Made by a program: the position numbers and the translations under genes. Shown piece after piece: positions 1 through 10,182 of a stretch of 34,160 nucleotides of DNA (position 1 is the stretch's first letter; every line of letters starts with the position of its first letter). The notes beneath the pieces were generated by a model. That model saw only the letters and a program-made list of their open reading frames with translations. It had not been told where the DNA came from and did no database searches. The stretch is taken from assembly GCA_016211105.1 (NCBI GenBank), contig JACQSX010000038.1, positions 76,876 to 111,035 on the forward strand. The letters run 5' to 3'. Source of the stretch: Acidobacteriota bacterium (GTDB lineage Bacteria; Acidobacteriota; UBA6911; JACQSX01).

Positions 1-378
1 CAGCGGAGCTTCTCCACTGACCACGATCTTTTCGGTCATTTCGCCAACTTTCATGGCGAAATCCACAACGGCCTCCTGCCCTACAGAAAGCTTAATGCCG
101 CTTCGAACCGCCGTTTGGAATCCGGTCAGCTCGGCCTGTATTTCGTAATTTCCCAAATCCAAATTCGACGCACGGTACCTCCCCTCGTCATCGGTAACCA
201 CCGTTCTGGTCCCTCCAGTATCCACCTGCTTCAACAGGACAGAAACACCGGGGAGTACCGCTCCACTCTCATCTTTAACAGTCCCCAGAATGGTTGCCGT
301 CGTAACTTGCGCCCAAAGAGCGCCCGTACACATGAACACGCAAGACAAGACTACAAGGACAGACAGTTTTCTTAACAT
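1..378 (-). CDS. TonB-dependent receptor, N-terminal part (cut by window edge)
   Basis: An open frame of 126 codons runs off the left edge with no stop. It starts at an ATG (376-378) preceded by a GGGAGG ribosome site 6-7 bases upstream. The translation begins MLRKLSVLVVLSCVFMC, a hydrophobic signal peptide ending near ALWAQ. A carboxypeptidase-regulatory-like beta-sandwich follows (about residues 28-110, with GTVKDESGAVLPGVSV and TDDEGRYRA). It ends in VVSGEAPL, which normally leads into the plug domain. The N-terminus is clearly related to the receptors at 20832 and 30523, and less so to the adjacent one at 653. Expected role: outer-membrane TonB-dependent uptake of an unknown ligand. The plug and barrel lie outside the window. 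Confidence 0.88.
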   Translation of the reverse strand, partial: MLRKLSVLVVLSCVFMCTGALWAQVTTATILGTVKDESGAVLPGVSVLLKQVDTGGTRTVVTDDEGRYRASNLDLGNYEIQAELTGFQTAVRSGIKLSVGQEAVVDFAMKVGEMTEKIVVSGEAPL

Positions 379-652
379 TAGAATCCTCCCAATCTCAGAA
401 ACTCAATCTTCTTGGTTTGCCATCGGGCTCGCTTCTACACCCAACGCTGGTCACTTGCGAGTAAGGATCCGATCTTCTGGAAGCCGTTCGGGCTGCTACC
501 CGGCATAACACTTTCCCCCAAGATCCTGACGATCGCATATTTTGTAAGCTATCCTTAAAAAGTAATTTCTTGTAGCGAGATAATCATGGAATAACACAAG
601 ATGTCTTCACATGCAAGACTTTCCTGTGCGTCCTGTCAAAGACCAAGGTTTG
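379..652. other. Intergenic region upstream of the partial receptor
   Basis: This 274-base gap separates the stop of the receptor at 653 from the start of the partial receptor at 378, both on the minus strand. It should hold the promoter of the partial receptor. A minus-strand TTGACA lies at 634-639, but nothing 16-18 bases downstream is a good -10 box, so I do not call a promoter. Short frames here on both strands lack ribosome sites and recognisable sequence. Confidence 0.5.
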
Positions 653-3600
653 TCAGAATGACAACCGCAGGGCGAACTGGATCTGACGAGAGGTGGTGAT
701 GGTGCTGCTGATTCTTCCCGCAGAGGCGTTGCGACGGGGGGCCGCGCCCGAACCGGAGAACACGATTGCCGGCCCGCCCGTCACGCCGGAGAAATTGGTA
801 TGATTCGGCAGGTTGAAAAACTCGGCGCGAAACTGAAGCCGCTTCTTGGCATCCAGCGGAAATTCCCGCTGCAGGGAGAGATCCATCTCAAAGATACTCG
901 GGGCGATGAGAGTGTTGCGCCCCAGGGTTCCCAACATGCCCGGTTCCGGCGAGCCAAAGACGCACGGGTCAAAATAGCGGTCTGGAGCCATCAGCCGCTG
1001 GCTCGCGGGCACTCCTTCGCAGCCCACCGTGGCGCCTGACGTGGGGTTCTTGCTGGCGCCGGGAAATAGGTTCGGGCGAGTCGCAGAAAACAGGTAACCC
1101 GGCGTGCGCACGTTCGCTTGCACATCAAACGGAGTTCCCGTGCGGAACCGCAGGATGCCTCCCAGACGCCACCCGCCAAAAATGTGCGAAAGCAGGCCGG
1201 AATTCCACCATCGCTGCCCGCCTCCCATGGGCAGCGCATAGAAGTAGTTGACGACGGCGCGGTGGCGGATATCGAAATCGGAAAGCCCGCGACCCGACTT
1301 TCGCTCATAGCCATATTGTGCCGTTTCCTTCGAAGTATCCGAGCTGTCATCCACCGACTTGCTGTACGTGTAGTTCGCTTCGAAAGAGAATCCATAGCTG
1401 AGACTCTTGGCAACGGAAAGCTGCAGCGCGTTATAAAAGGACTGCGCGTCGCTGCTGGTCATCTTGATCCCCGACGCAAACGCCGGATTGATTGGGCCCG
1501 CGTCGGGAGGAAAAAACAGCAAGCCGTCGGGTCGAACCGTCGGCAAAGGAAATAGGTTGGCTTCGTAGCCGCGATAAAGATGATTCCCTCGGGCGCCCAC
1601 ATACGATGCCTGGACGCGCCAACCCCTCAGCAGCTCCTTTTGTACACTCAAGTGGTAGCGCAGGACCATGGGAGTGGTCATGTTCGGGTAGTCCATGATG
1701 CGAGCTTCGACCGGCAAGCCGACCGCAGCCGCTGCCGCATTAGGAAAGTTATCCCGCGAGTCAAAGTTGGTCCTCACGACTCGCTTAAAAAAAGGGGCCA
1801 CGCTGTCCCGGTGGACCAGGGCGTATCGCAGCATCTGGTCGTAGGAGATGCCCAAGCCCCCGCGCAGCACCAGGGTACCGCTCCCGGTGGGAGACCAGCT
1901 CAGACCCAGTCGCGGGGCTAGGTTGCGCAGCGACGGGTTGTGGCTCAACAACGGCCCGATTTGGACTTCCGTGTCCCGCCAGGGGTCCGCTAGGAACACG
2001 GTTTTGCCCTGCTTCTCGCGGATGAGCGTAGTCAATTCGTAGCGCAGGCCTAGGTTGAGTTGCAACCCTGGGCGAATGCGATATTCATCCTGAATATACG
2101 TCCCCACCAGTGTCTGCCGGTAGGCGCGGCGATAATCGGAGCCCGGTAGAGCCACCTTGACGGTGGTGCCTCCAGGACCGCCCCGCAAAAAACTCTCCAA
2201 GCTGCTGAACGCCCACTGGCCCCGTTTCTCCGCACTGAGGTCTGTGTCCCAGCGGTAGCGGTGAATCTCAAAACCAAACTTCAACCCATGAGTCCCCTTT
2301 TGCATCATCACATCGTCAGCGAACTGAAACGAGTTCATGATCTCGAATCTTGGAAGAGGCGATTGCGGGCCGAGTGTGCTCAAGCCTGGAACTTGAATAT
2401 CACCCATTCCAGGCGCCCCCGGGAAGAAAACTAAGGTAGCGGGAATCTCCACCGCAGCTACGTTGTCCGAAGCGTTCACGGGCCGCGTGTAGCCCAGACG
2501 GACCGAGTTCAGCGTGCTAAGGCTGAAGATGTGGGTTTCCACAAAGGTCAGATACTGTTGCCGGCTCTTGGTTCGCGTCCGAAACAGAATCGAAGACTGC
2601 GTGGAGTAGCTGGCTGCGTCGTCAAAAGTGTAGCGAGCAAAGAAGCTGTCGCGGGGAGAGATCTCGTGGTCCACACGGACCGTGAAGAAATTTTCATCGG
2701 TAGGCAGGAATTGCGAAGCCCGATTTTCCGCGATGCCTCCCCCAAGGCGCGCGGAATTGGGGAGGGGATACAGCGCCAGGTAGGGTGAAACGCTCGGGTG
2801 CACTTCCACCAAGCGCAGCAGATTTCCATCGCGATCGGTAATCCTGCCCTGCCGTGCATCTTCGTCCGGAAAGAAGTCCACCTTGGTCGTGGTCAGACGG
2901 TCTCGCAACCCTTCGTAGCTCACTAGGAAGAAAGTTTGGTCTTTGCGCACAGGACCGGTGAGGGTGAAACCAAACTGGTTGCGTTTGAAGGGAGGAGGTT
3001 CGGCGCCAGGGTCAAAAAAGTTCCGCGCATCCAGACCGCTATTGCGAAAATACTCAAACACGGCGCCGTGGAACTTTTCGGTCCCGGCGCGGGTGATAGA
3101 GTGCAGGACCCCGCCGCTGTTGCGGCCATACTCGGCGCCATAATTCGTGCTGAGAACCTGCACCTGCAGAATGGCATCCGAGCCGAGTTGCACTCCTGCC
3201 GCGCTGCGTGGCACTTGGTTATCGCTGTCCATAATATTTGTGCCGTCGAGCAAAAAGTTGTTGGAGGTGGCTCGCCCGCCACCCACATTGAGCCCCCCAC
3301 CGCCAATCCCGCGCGAGGGCGAAGCAGGCGACGGATCGCTAATGCCTGCGTGCAGGGTCGCCAGTTGGCTATAGCTGCGCCCCTGGAGCGGAAGTCCTAT
3401 CAGTTGGCTCTCGCTAATCCGCTGGGTGGCCGCAGAGGCTTCCGTGCGCCGTTCCAGCACCGAGTCCAAGAAGAGCAACTGGCCTAAAGTTAACTGGATG
3501 CGCTGCTGGGTCTGGCTGGCAAATCCGTCCCGCTTGACCTCGAAATTGTAAGTCCCAGCAGGCAGGCGCAAAATTTCAAACTGGCCCTCGGCATCCGTGC

Positions 3601-3832
3601 TTGTTGTGCGGCTCTGCCCAGACTCCACATGCTTCGCCACAACCGTCGCTCCTGGCACGGGATGCCGCGTGGTCTCACGCACCGTGCCGCGAACCGTGGC
3701 CCCATCTGGTTGTTGCGAGATCCCTTCTTCGGGCAGAAAAACCATCATGAGCGCGGCCACTGCCCCGAGCCGGAGCCACGACTTTATCGACTGAAAAGTT
3801 TCCAACCGGCTCTCAGCAGATGTAAAGAGCAT
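653..3832 (-). CDS. TonB-dependent receptor (Oar-like, divergent member)
   Basis: A 1059-residue outer-membrane receptor. A hydrophobic N-terminal signal segment (LGAVAALMMVFL) is followed by a carboxypeptidase-regulatory-like domain (about residues 45-125, RGTVRETTRHPVPGATV). The plug-type region contains NNFLLDGTNIMD and a YGAEYGRNSGGVLH segment, and the long beta-barrel ends in Phe (FALRLSF), as usual for outer-membrane barrels. The start is uncertain: a GTG at 3841 is in frame, but the ATG at 3830-3832 has AAGG(TG) 6-8 bases upstream and is preferred. It lies 99 bases downstream of the DUF5916 gene on the same strand, so the two may be co-transcribed. Ligand unknown. It is more distant from the other three receptors here than they are from one another. 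Confidence 0.9.
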   Translation of the reverse strand: MLFTSAESRLETFQSIKSWLRLGAVAALMMVFLPEEGISQQPDGATVRGTVRETTRHPVPGATVVAKHVESGQSRTTSTDAEGQFEILRLPAGTYNFEVKRDGFASQTQQRIQLTLGQLLFLDSVLERRTEASAATQRISESQLIGLPLQGRSYSQLATLHAGISDPSPASPSRGIGGGGLNVGGGRATSNNFLLDGTNIMDSDNQVPRSAAGVQLGSDAILQVQVLSTNYGAEYGRNSGGVLHSITRAGTEKFHGAVFEYFRNSGLDARNFFDPGAEPPPFKRNQFGFTLTGPVRKDQTFFLVSYEGLRDRLTTTKVDFFPDEDARQGRITDRDGNLLRLVEVHPSVSPYLALYPLPNSARLGGGIAENRASQFLPTDENFFTVRVDHEISPRDSFFARYTFDDAASYSTQSSILFRTRTKSRQQYLTFVETHIFSLSTLNSVRLGYTRPVNASDNVAAVEIPATLVFFPGAPGMGDIQVPGLSTLGPQSPLPRFEIMNSFQFADDVMMQKGTHGLKFGFEIHRYRWDTDLSAEKRGQWAFSSLESFLRGGPGGTTVKVALPGSDYRRAYRQTLVGTYIQDEYRIRPGLQLNLGLRYELTTLIREKQGKTVFLADPWRDTEVQIGPLLSHNPSLRNLAPRLGLSWSPTGSGTLVLRGGLGISYDQMLRYALVHRDSVAPFFKRVVRTNFDSRDNFPNAAAAAVGLPVEARIMDYPNMTTPMVLRYHLSVQKELLRGWRVQASYVGARGNHLYRGYEANLFPLPTVRPDGLLFFPPDAGPINPAFASGIKMTSSDAQSFYNALQLSVAKSLSYGFSFEANYTYSKSVDDSSDTSKETAQYGYERKSGRGLSDFDIRHRAVVNYFYALPMGGGQRWWNSGLLSHIFGGWRLGGILRFRTGTPFDVQANVRTPGYLFSATRPNLFPGASKNPTSGATVGCEGVPASQRLMAPDRYFDPCVFGSPEPGMLGTLGRNTLIAPSIFEMDLSLQREFPLDAKKRLQFRAEFFNLPNHTNFSGVTGGPAIVFSGSGAAPRRNASAGRISSTITTSRQIQFALRLSF

Positions 3833-3931
3833 GGTATTCACCTTTTTAGGATTCTGAAAATTTTGCTCATTATAAGCAAATCAAACGAGGAGCCACATCA
3901 AAAAATGACGCTGTAAGACTTGCGAAATCCG

Positions 3932-6184
3932 TCAGAAATCGAAGGAATAGGTAAGCTTGACCTGAAGCGACCGGTCCCTTTGGCCGTCAAACAACCCGCC
4001 CAACTGGCGGCCTTCGTTATAGACGAAAAAGAAATCGTCGCCCGGCCTGAAAATGTAGTTCAGGCGGAAGTTGATCCCGGAAAAGGAGTCCGCACTGTTG
4101 TACTGCAGAGTGGTGCTGGTGAGCCATTGATTGTTGAAAGCGTAATTGACGCGGAAATTCACGACGTGGTCCGTGAAGTTAGTCTGGCTGAAACTTGCAT
4201 CATTGATTGTATAGCCAAGCTCGACAGAGAGAGTGTTGGTTAATCTCAGCTTCGGGTTGATGTTCCATTCGACCAAGTCGCCCCCAAAGTATCCGGGACT
4301 TGGCTCGACGCTGACGTTTCCGGAGAGTCTTCTGGCCGGATTGGCAGCGTATTGGAACCGCGAATACCACCAGCTATACTCTCCCGGTGGCACGACCACT
4401 AAAGGCTTGCGGACAGTAACGCCCGGAGCAATCTTCACCGCCTGATCACGAAGGGTAAACGGCTTGGCCAGCCTTTCGAACCGCCAATGCGGCAAAACGC
4501 TGAACGAATCTCCGCTCTGAAGCTCAACACGAATGGTGTAGTGATTGCGCCGGCTTTCCAGCTTCCAGTCCCGGTCGGTGATGTAATCAAACCGAGCCTG
4601 TAGACCGATCTGGCGGATAGGACCGCTTCGGGGGCGAGGACTAATCCCCAGGATCGGGGTGAAGCGTCGCATGTTTTTTCGAGGAACAAACCCCAGATCA
4701 TCGCGGAAATTCGGTTCAATGAAAATATATTCCAGGCTTGCCAGCCAAAAGTCGCTGTCCCACTTGGCCGTCCCACTACTGACCCAGTTCTTTTCCTTGA
4801 TTCCTGGCTGATCTGACTTGGCCCATAGCGCCGTCACACTCAAATATTTGTAGAAAGTAAAGTTTGTGTCAAAGCCATAAACGCGGTTGAAATCTCCCTT
4901 CCCCGCGCTTTCGCGATTCAGAATAAATCCTCCCACGTTGGAGCGGGACAGCAGGTTTCGCTTGACCCGGACTACGCTGTAATTGCTCTCAGGAACGGCC
5001 TTCGATTCCTCCTGATCCGTTTGCACATTCAACAGACCTAAGGTGAAACCTCCCAAATTACCGGTCAACCGGGCGCCCGCGGTCATGGGCACGGGGAGTC
5101 TTTCAGGAGAGAGGCCAATGGTACGGCTGTGGAACAGTTTCATGTCCGTGGCGGTTTCGGCTCTGACCAAACCAAACTCAAAAATCCCGGCGCCTTCCTG
5201 GAAAAACTCTCTTTTTTCCGGATAGAACAGCGGGAAGCGGTCAAGGTTCACTTGCTGATCATCCACCTCAGTCTGAGCAAAGTCGGTGTTCCAAGTCAGA
5301 TCGGCTGTCAGGCTGGGCGTGATCCGATATTTCATCACCTCCATTCCAAAATCCGAGGTGCCGCCGAGCCTGCTGTGAAACTGGTTGGAGGAACGCTGGA
5401 ATCCTCCCAGCAGAAACGGCTTGACCCGAAACCGCATTCCGCTCTGGATATTTTCCAGCCCCTCCAGATGCCCACCTTGCGAGACGTTCTCCAGCTTGAA
5501 TCCTCGCCGGAACCCGTTCCAAAATGTCAACTCGTTCTTCCGCCGAATCACTCGTTCCAGATCGAATCCCCAAATCTGCCCCTCGTTTTCATTCAGCCGC
5601 AGGCTTTTGAACGGGATGGCAAACTCTGCCGTCCAACCCACCAGCGTAATTTGCGAGACCACGTCCCATTTCTCGTCCCAGTTCTCATTGATGTTGTTTC
5701 CCTCGTCGGTTATGAGCGCGTCGTACTGCGTTCCCAAGGGATTGGTGCGGAAGAGGTAGGCATTGCGGTGGTCATGAAAAGTATCCAACACGACGCTGAT
5801 CGTATCGTCATTTCCCAGGTTGTTGTCCCGGCGGCGCTCCGTAGCTAAAATGCGGTCAGCCTGGGAGTCGTAGCAGATCACTCCAATATAGAGAGTGGAG
5901 GCGGTGTAGAGAACACGCACCTCGGTCCCTTCCGTGGACTCTTCGCCCTCGTGCGGCTCTTTCTGCGTAAATCCCAAGGCAACGGGGGTATTCTTCCAGG
6001 CCGGCTCCTCCAGACTTCCATCCAAAGTTACCGGCAACTCCGTTCGCACCGCTTTTAGTTTTCTCTTCCCGTGTGTCCCGGTTCCATCGCCGATATTCTG
6101 GGCCTGGCTCACAAACGGGACCAACAGACAAAGCAGTAGAGCAGACAAAGCACGTCTTTCCAAGAAGCAATGCTTCCGTATCAT
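3932..6184 (-). CDS. CBM9-like / DUF5916 outer-membrane protein
   Basis: A 750-residue protein. The ATG at 6182-6184 begins a clear signal peptide (MIRKHCFLERRALSALLLCL, ending near SQAQ). An in-frame start at 6262 would put 26 non-signal-like residues in front and is rejected. Residues about 45-225 match the carbohydrate-binding-module-9-like fold (TLDGSLEEPAWKNTP, VLYTASTLYIGVICYD, TAEFAIPFKSLRL). The rest is the DUF5916 region, rich in alternating hydrophobic strands and ending in YSFDF, consistent with an outer-membrane barrel. Such proteins are common beside TonB receptors and secreted hydrolases in Acidobacteriota and Bacteroidota, but their function is not established. It precedes the receptor at 653-3832, probably in one transcript. 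Confidence 0.88.
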   Translation of the reverse strand: MIRKHCFLERRALSALLLCLLVPFVSQAQNIGDGTGTHGKRKLKAVRTELPVTLDGSLEEPAWKNTPVALGFTQKEPHEGEESTEGTEVRVLYTASTLYIGVICYDSQADRILATERRRDNNLGNDDTISVVLDTFHDHRNAYLFRTNPLGTQYDALITDEGNNINENWDEKWDVVSQITLVGWTAEFAIPFKSLRLNENEGQIWGFDLERVIRRKNELTFWNGFRRGFKLENVSQGGHLEGLENIQSGMRFRVKPFLLGGFQRSSNQFHSRLGGTSDFGMEVMKYRITPSLTADLTWNTDFAQTEVDDQQVNLDRFPLFYPEKREFFQEGAGIFEFGLVRAETATDMKLFHSRTIGLSPERLPVPMTAGARLTGNLGGFTLGLLNVQTDQEESKAVPESNYSVVRVKRNLLSRSNVGGFILNRESAGKGDFNRVYGFDTNFTFYKYLSVTALWAKSDQPGIKEKNWVSSGTAKWDSDFWLASLEYIFIEPNFRDDLGFVPRKNMRRFTPILGISPRPRSGPIRQIGLQARFDYITDRDWKLESRRNHYTIRVELQSGDSFSVLPHWRFERLAKPFTLRDQAVKIAPGVTVRKPLVVVPPGEYSWWYSRFQYAANPARRLSGNVSVEPSPGYFGGDLVEWNINPKLRLTNTLSVELGYTINDASFSQTNFTDHVVNFRVNYAFNNQWLTSTTLQYNSADSFSGINFRLNYIFRPGDDFFFVYNEGRQLGGLFDGQRDRSLQVKLTYSFDF

Positions 6185-6403
6185 TCCAACTTCACGATTA
6201 AGGAGTGAGCACCGCAGGCAAAACCCACCAGAAATTGGGCCTGTATGCGCCGTATACCGCAATTACAGACAGTGCAGTGTCAAAAATAATATAGCGTCCT
6301 GCCAAACCCACGGCAAGGAAATTAAGGCTATTCTTGGTTATCCCTCTTAGTTATCCCTCTTATACCCAAGGCCTGATCGTCGAAGCGAGGACAAGGAGAA
6401 GGT
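6185..6403. other. Leader region of the DUF5916 gene
   Basis: Non-coding stretch between the DUF5916 start and the flavin-monooxygenase remnant. A minus-strand TTGACA occurs at 6278-6283, but its downstream TATAC motif lies 21 bases away, so the promoter is unproven. A short direct repeat sits at 6338-6363. No convincing gene is present. Confidence 0.5.
6338..6363. repeat. Tandem 13-base direct repeat
   Basis: Two adjacent 13-base units, TTATCCCTCTTA plus one base (G, then T). They are flanked by CTTGG on the left and CCAAG on the right, which could pair. The repeat is too short to assign a role. Confidence 0.6.
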
Positions 6404-6584
6404 GTGGCAGGAACAAAACCTTCTGCGGCGATTGTGGGCGCCGGAATTGGCGGTCTTGCCGCGTTGCCTCCAGGGGAAGGGTCTGGACGGTATCGAGGAG
6501 GGATTTTGGACCTTCGAGGCGACCCGCAAGGAGCGCACCTCAAAGATCCAGTACCACTCTCACCTGAACAGGTGGATGAAGCGT
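6404..6584 (+). pseudogene. Remnant of a flavin-dependent aromatic hydroxylase (PHBH-fold)
   Basis: From the GTG at 6404, after an AGGAGAAG ribosome-like site, the frame reads VAGTKPSAAIVGAGIGGLAA. This is the N-terminal FAD-binding Rossmann motif (GxGxxG) of class A flavoprotein monooxygenases. At about 6462 the similarity shifts to another frame and to the far end of the family: GIEEGFWTFEATRKERTSK followed by IQYHSHLNRWMKR, matching the C-terminal YEATRKxRTSxIQ segment of salicylate/6-hydroxynicotinate-type hydroxylases. Some 300 central residues are missing, so this is an internally deleted, frameshifted relic. It ends directly against the stop codon of the convergent amidohydrolase (6585-6587). 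The assignment rests on motif memory, not a search. Confidence 0.65.
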
Positions 6585-8384
6585 CTACCGAGGTACAAAA
6601 CTCTGGTCTGCACTTCCACCGTCCCAATAGGGCAAGCGGATGATCCCGTCTTTGCTCCTGTCGTAAACTACTCTTCCGCCAACTACGGTGAGGTCAATGG
6701 GTATTTCCGAGATCTCTTCTTCCGGGACTGTCATGTAATCGCCACCCAGCACAACCAGATCCGCGAGCTTTCCCGTTTCAATAGTTCCCAAAAGTTTTTC
6801 GTCTCCCGAATAGTAGGCAGTCCAGTTCGTTTTCATCCAGAGAGCTTCCTGGCGAGTTATCCTTAGATCGGGACCCCAGATTCTTCCCATTTTCTCGTCC
6901 TTACGCGTAATGAGCGCTTCCATCAGCCACAGAGGCGCTGACCACTTGCCCGTGATGTCTGCCTCAATAATCGGCTTCATACCCGAGTCGATCATAGTTC
7001 TGACCGGTGTAAAGCCCATTCCATTGACCTGGTCGGCTCCATATTGGTAAACAAGGTGGGTGGGATCTTGGAACACGTACTTAGGCGCCACGCTGTAAAT
7101 CACCCCCAGCTTTACAGCCCGCTTGATGTCATCAGGGGTGCGGGTTAAAGCGTGATCAAATCCCCATCGACCCTTCAAGGGCTTCTCACGGTTGGCTTTC
7201 TCGAAAGCATCCAGCATCACGCTGGCCGCTTGGTCACCCTGAGTGTGGACACTGGTGATCGCCCACCCATATCGATTGGCTAAAATGATGTTTTGCCATT
7301 CGCTGTGTTCCAGGTCATTGCCATAACTTTCCCAGTGGTTTGACCCATTGGGGCCAAAGGGAGAAGTATCCAGCTCGCGAATCTTGGGCTTCCAGGTCAG
7401 CATATCCCCGGTGTTGGATTGACAATCAACCGGCTGAACCGTGGTTCCGTGGATCTTCATCATGGAGTCGCCAAAACCGCTCAGGTTGCCTACGCGCTTC
7501 AAATAAGCCTCCGCATTGGGATTCTGCCGAACCAGTTCATGACCGACCCGAATCCGCGCTGTCAGCTCTCCCCGTGCCCATACCTCTTTTAAATAGGAAA
7601 CGCTGAGCCCCTGTGCTTGGCCCATGATGGTCGTCATCCCCAGAGAGTTGACTTTCTTGAGGACCTGTTTCTGGAGTTGGATAGCCTCTTCTGTAATGGG
7701 CGGCTGGGGGCGCATGTCATACTCGATCACTCCCAAAGCAAATCCAGAGACCATTCCCGTTGCCTCTCCGGTTTTCGGGTCCTTAACGATGCCTGCTGTC
7801 TCCGGAGGTACTGCTTTAAGCGCAAGCGAATTTACAACACCAACATTGCAGTTGGTAATAATCACTAGCGGATTATTTGGAGAAATCGGGTCGAGAACCT
7901 TACGGTTCATCTGCTGATATAGCACTTTGTTGTCGCTATCCTTGAAAAACACCCACTCCCCGGGAGGGGCTTTGTCAACCACCTTTTTTATCTCCGCCAA
8001 GCCGCGATCTAGGCCTAGGTTTTGCAGTCGAATCGAGATCCCTTCCTTAAAAATTTGGCCGAGCCAGACTTGATGCAAATGCGGCTCAATGAAACCAGGG
8101 ACGACACTTCGCCCTTTGAGGTCGATCTGTTGCGTACTTGGGCCCGCCATGCGCCGGATGCGATCACTGTCACCCACCGCCAGAAACTTTCCGTCTCGAA
8201 TGGCCACCGCTTCGGCAGTCGTGAATTGGTCGTCGGCCTTCAGGATTTTGCCGTTGTACAAGACCATATCCGCATAAGCGATCACCTCAGGGGCCAGGGC
8301 CTGTTGTTGAGCTCGGGAACTGCCAATCGTCAGGACCAGATTTGTTGTCAATGCGATCGATAGTAAAAGGTGACATTTCCTCAT
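6585..8384 (-). CDS. Secreted amidohydrolase, YtcJ/NfdA-like (Amidohydro_3)
   Basis: A 599-residue metal-dependent hydrolase of the amidohydrolase superfamily. The ATG at 8382-8384 has GGAGGG 8 bases upstream and begins a signal peptide (MRKCHLLLSIALTTNLVLTI, cleavage near SSRA-QQ). A start 7 codons earlier is rejected. The layout is typical: an N-terminal beta strand pair (VLYNGKILKADDQF), the metal motif H102-L-H104 in PGFIEPHLHQ, a histidine in SVHTQGDQA, the IIEAD segment where the family has its late Asp, and a C-terminal sandwich (GTIETGKLADLVVLGGDY). Members hydrolyse amides, formamides or related C-N bonds; the substrate here is unknown. A good promoter lies at 8421-8449, overlapping the 3' end of the PLP-enzyme gene. 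Confidence 0.9.
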   Translation of the reverse strand: MRKCHLLLSIALTTNLVLTIGSSRAQQQALAPEVIAYADMVLYNGKILKADDQFTTAEAVAIRDGKFLAVGDSDRIRRMAGPSTQQIDLKGRSVVPGFIEPHLHQVWLGQIFKEGISIRLQNLGLDRGLAEIKKVVDKAPPGEWVFFKDSDNKVLYQQMNRKVLDPISPNNPLVIITNCNVGVVNSLALKAVPPETAGIVKDPKTGEATGMVSGFALGVIEYDMRPQPPITEEAIQLQKQVLKKVNSLGMTTIMGQAQGLSVSYLKEVWARGELTARIRVGHELVRQNPNAEAYLKRVGNLSGFGDSMMKIHGTTVQPVDCQSNTGDMLTWKPKIRELDTSPFGPNGSNHWESYGNDLEHSEWQNIILANRYGWAITSVHTQGDQAASVMLDAFEKANREKPLKGRWGFDHALTRTPDDIKRAVKLGVIYSVAPKYVFQDPTHLVYQYGADQVNGMGFTPVRTMIDSGMKPIIEADITGKWSAPLWLMEALITRKDEKMGRIWGPDLRITRQEALWMKTNWTAYYSGDEKLLGTIETGKLADLVVLGGDYMTVPEEEISEIPIDLTVVGGRVVYDRSKDGIIRLPYWDGGSADQSFVPR

Positions 8385-8420
8385 TTTGGTTTCCCTCCAA
8401 CACACTAAAAGGTTTACGCG

Positions 8421-8445
8421 AACTTATCATCGTCCAAAAATTTTG

Positions 8446-8449
<4 letters not shown>
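8421..8449 (-). promoter_or_regulatory. Predicted sigma-70 promoter for the amidohydrolase gene
   Basis: On the minus strand, a perfect -35 TTGACA (8444-8449) is followed after 17 bases by TAAGTT (8421-8426, a weak -10). The -35 box contains the TGA stop codon of the upstream PLP-enzyme gene. The start codon is about 37 bases downstream of the -10. This would allow the amidohydrolase to be expressed independently of the upstream gene. Confidence 0.5.
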
Positions 8450-9948
<1,499 letters not shown>

Positions 9949-10182
9949 AGGTACATCCCACTAACCATCATACTATGGAACCATTTTCGACAGCGGCGTG
10001 CGACAGATGCGATCGTGTGCTGCTGTCGCCCGCTAGTTCGCTTGCCGAATGCCCGCTTCGAGCGCCGTCCGTCCGCTCGGGCGATGGGCGTTTGCTGCAC
10101 GGCCCGGTTTCAGCTTGACACACCAACCTACCAAAAATAGAATCCCTCCGGGGCAGGGAATCTCTGAACGGGAGGAGCCAAA
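9949..10182. promoter_or_regulatory. Divergent promoter region between the PLP enzyme and livK
   Basis: A 234-base gap between two divergent starts. On the plus strand it holds a strong promoter (10115-10143). On the minus strand a TATGAT about 20 bases upstream of the PLP-enzyme ATG could serve as a -10, without a clear -35. No regulator gene lies nearby. Confidence 0.5.
10115..10143 (+). promoter_or_regulatory. Predicted strong sigma-70 promoter of the liv operon
   Basis: TTGACA (10115-10120), a 17-base spacer, and TAGAAT (10138-10143, 5 of 6 consensus bases). The expected start is near 10150. A small hairpin (TCCCT/AGGGA) sits in the short leader before the livK ribosome site. Confidence 0.7.
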
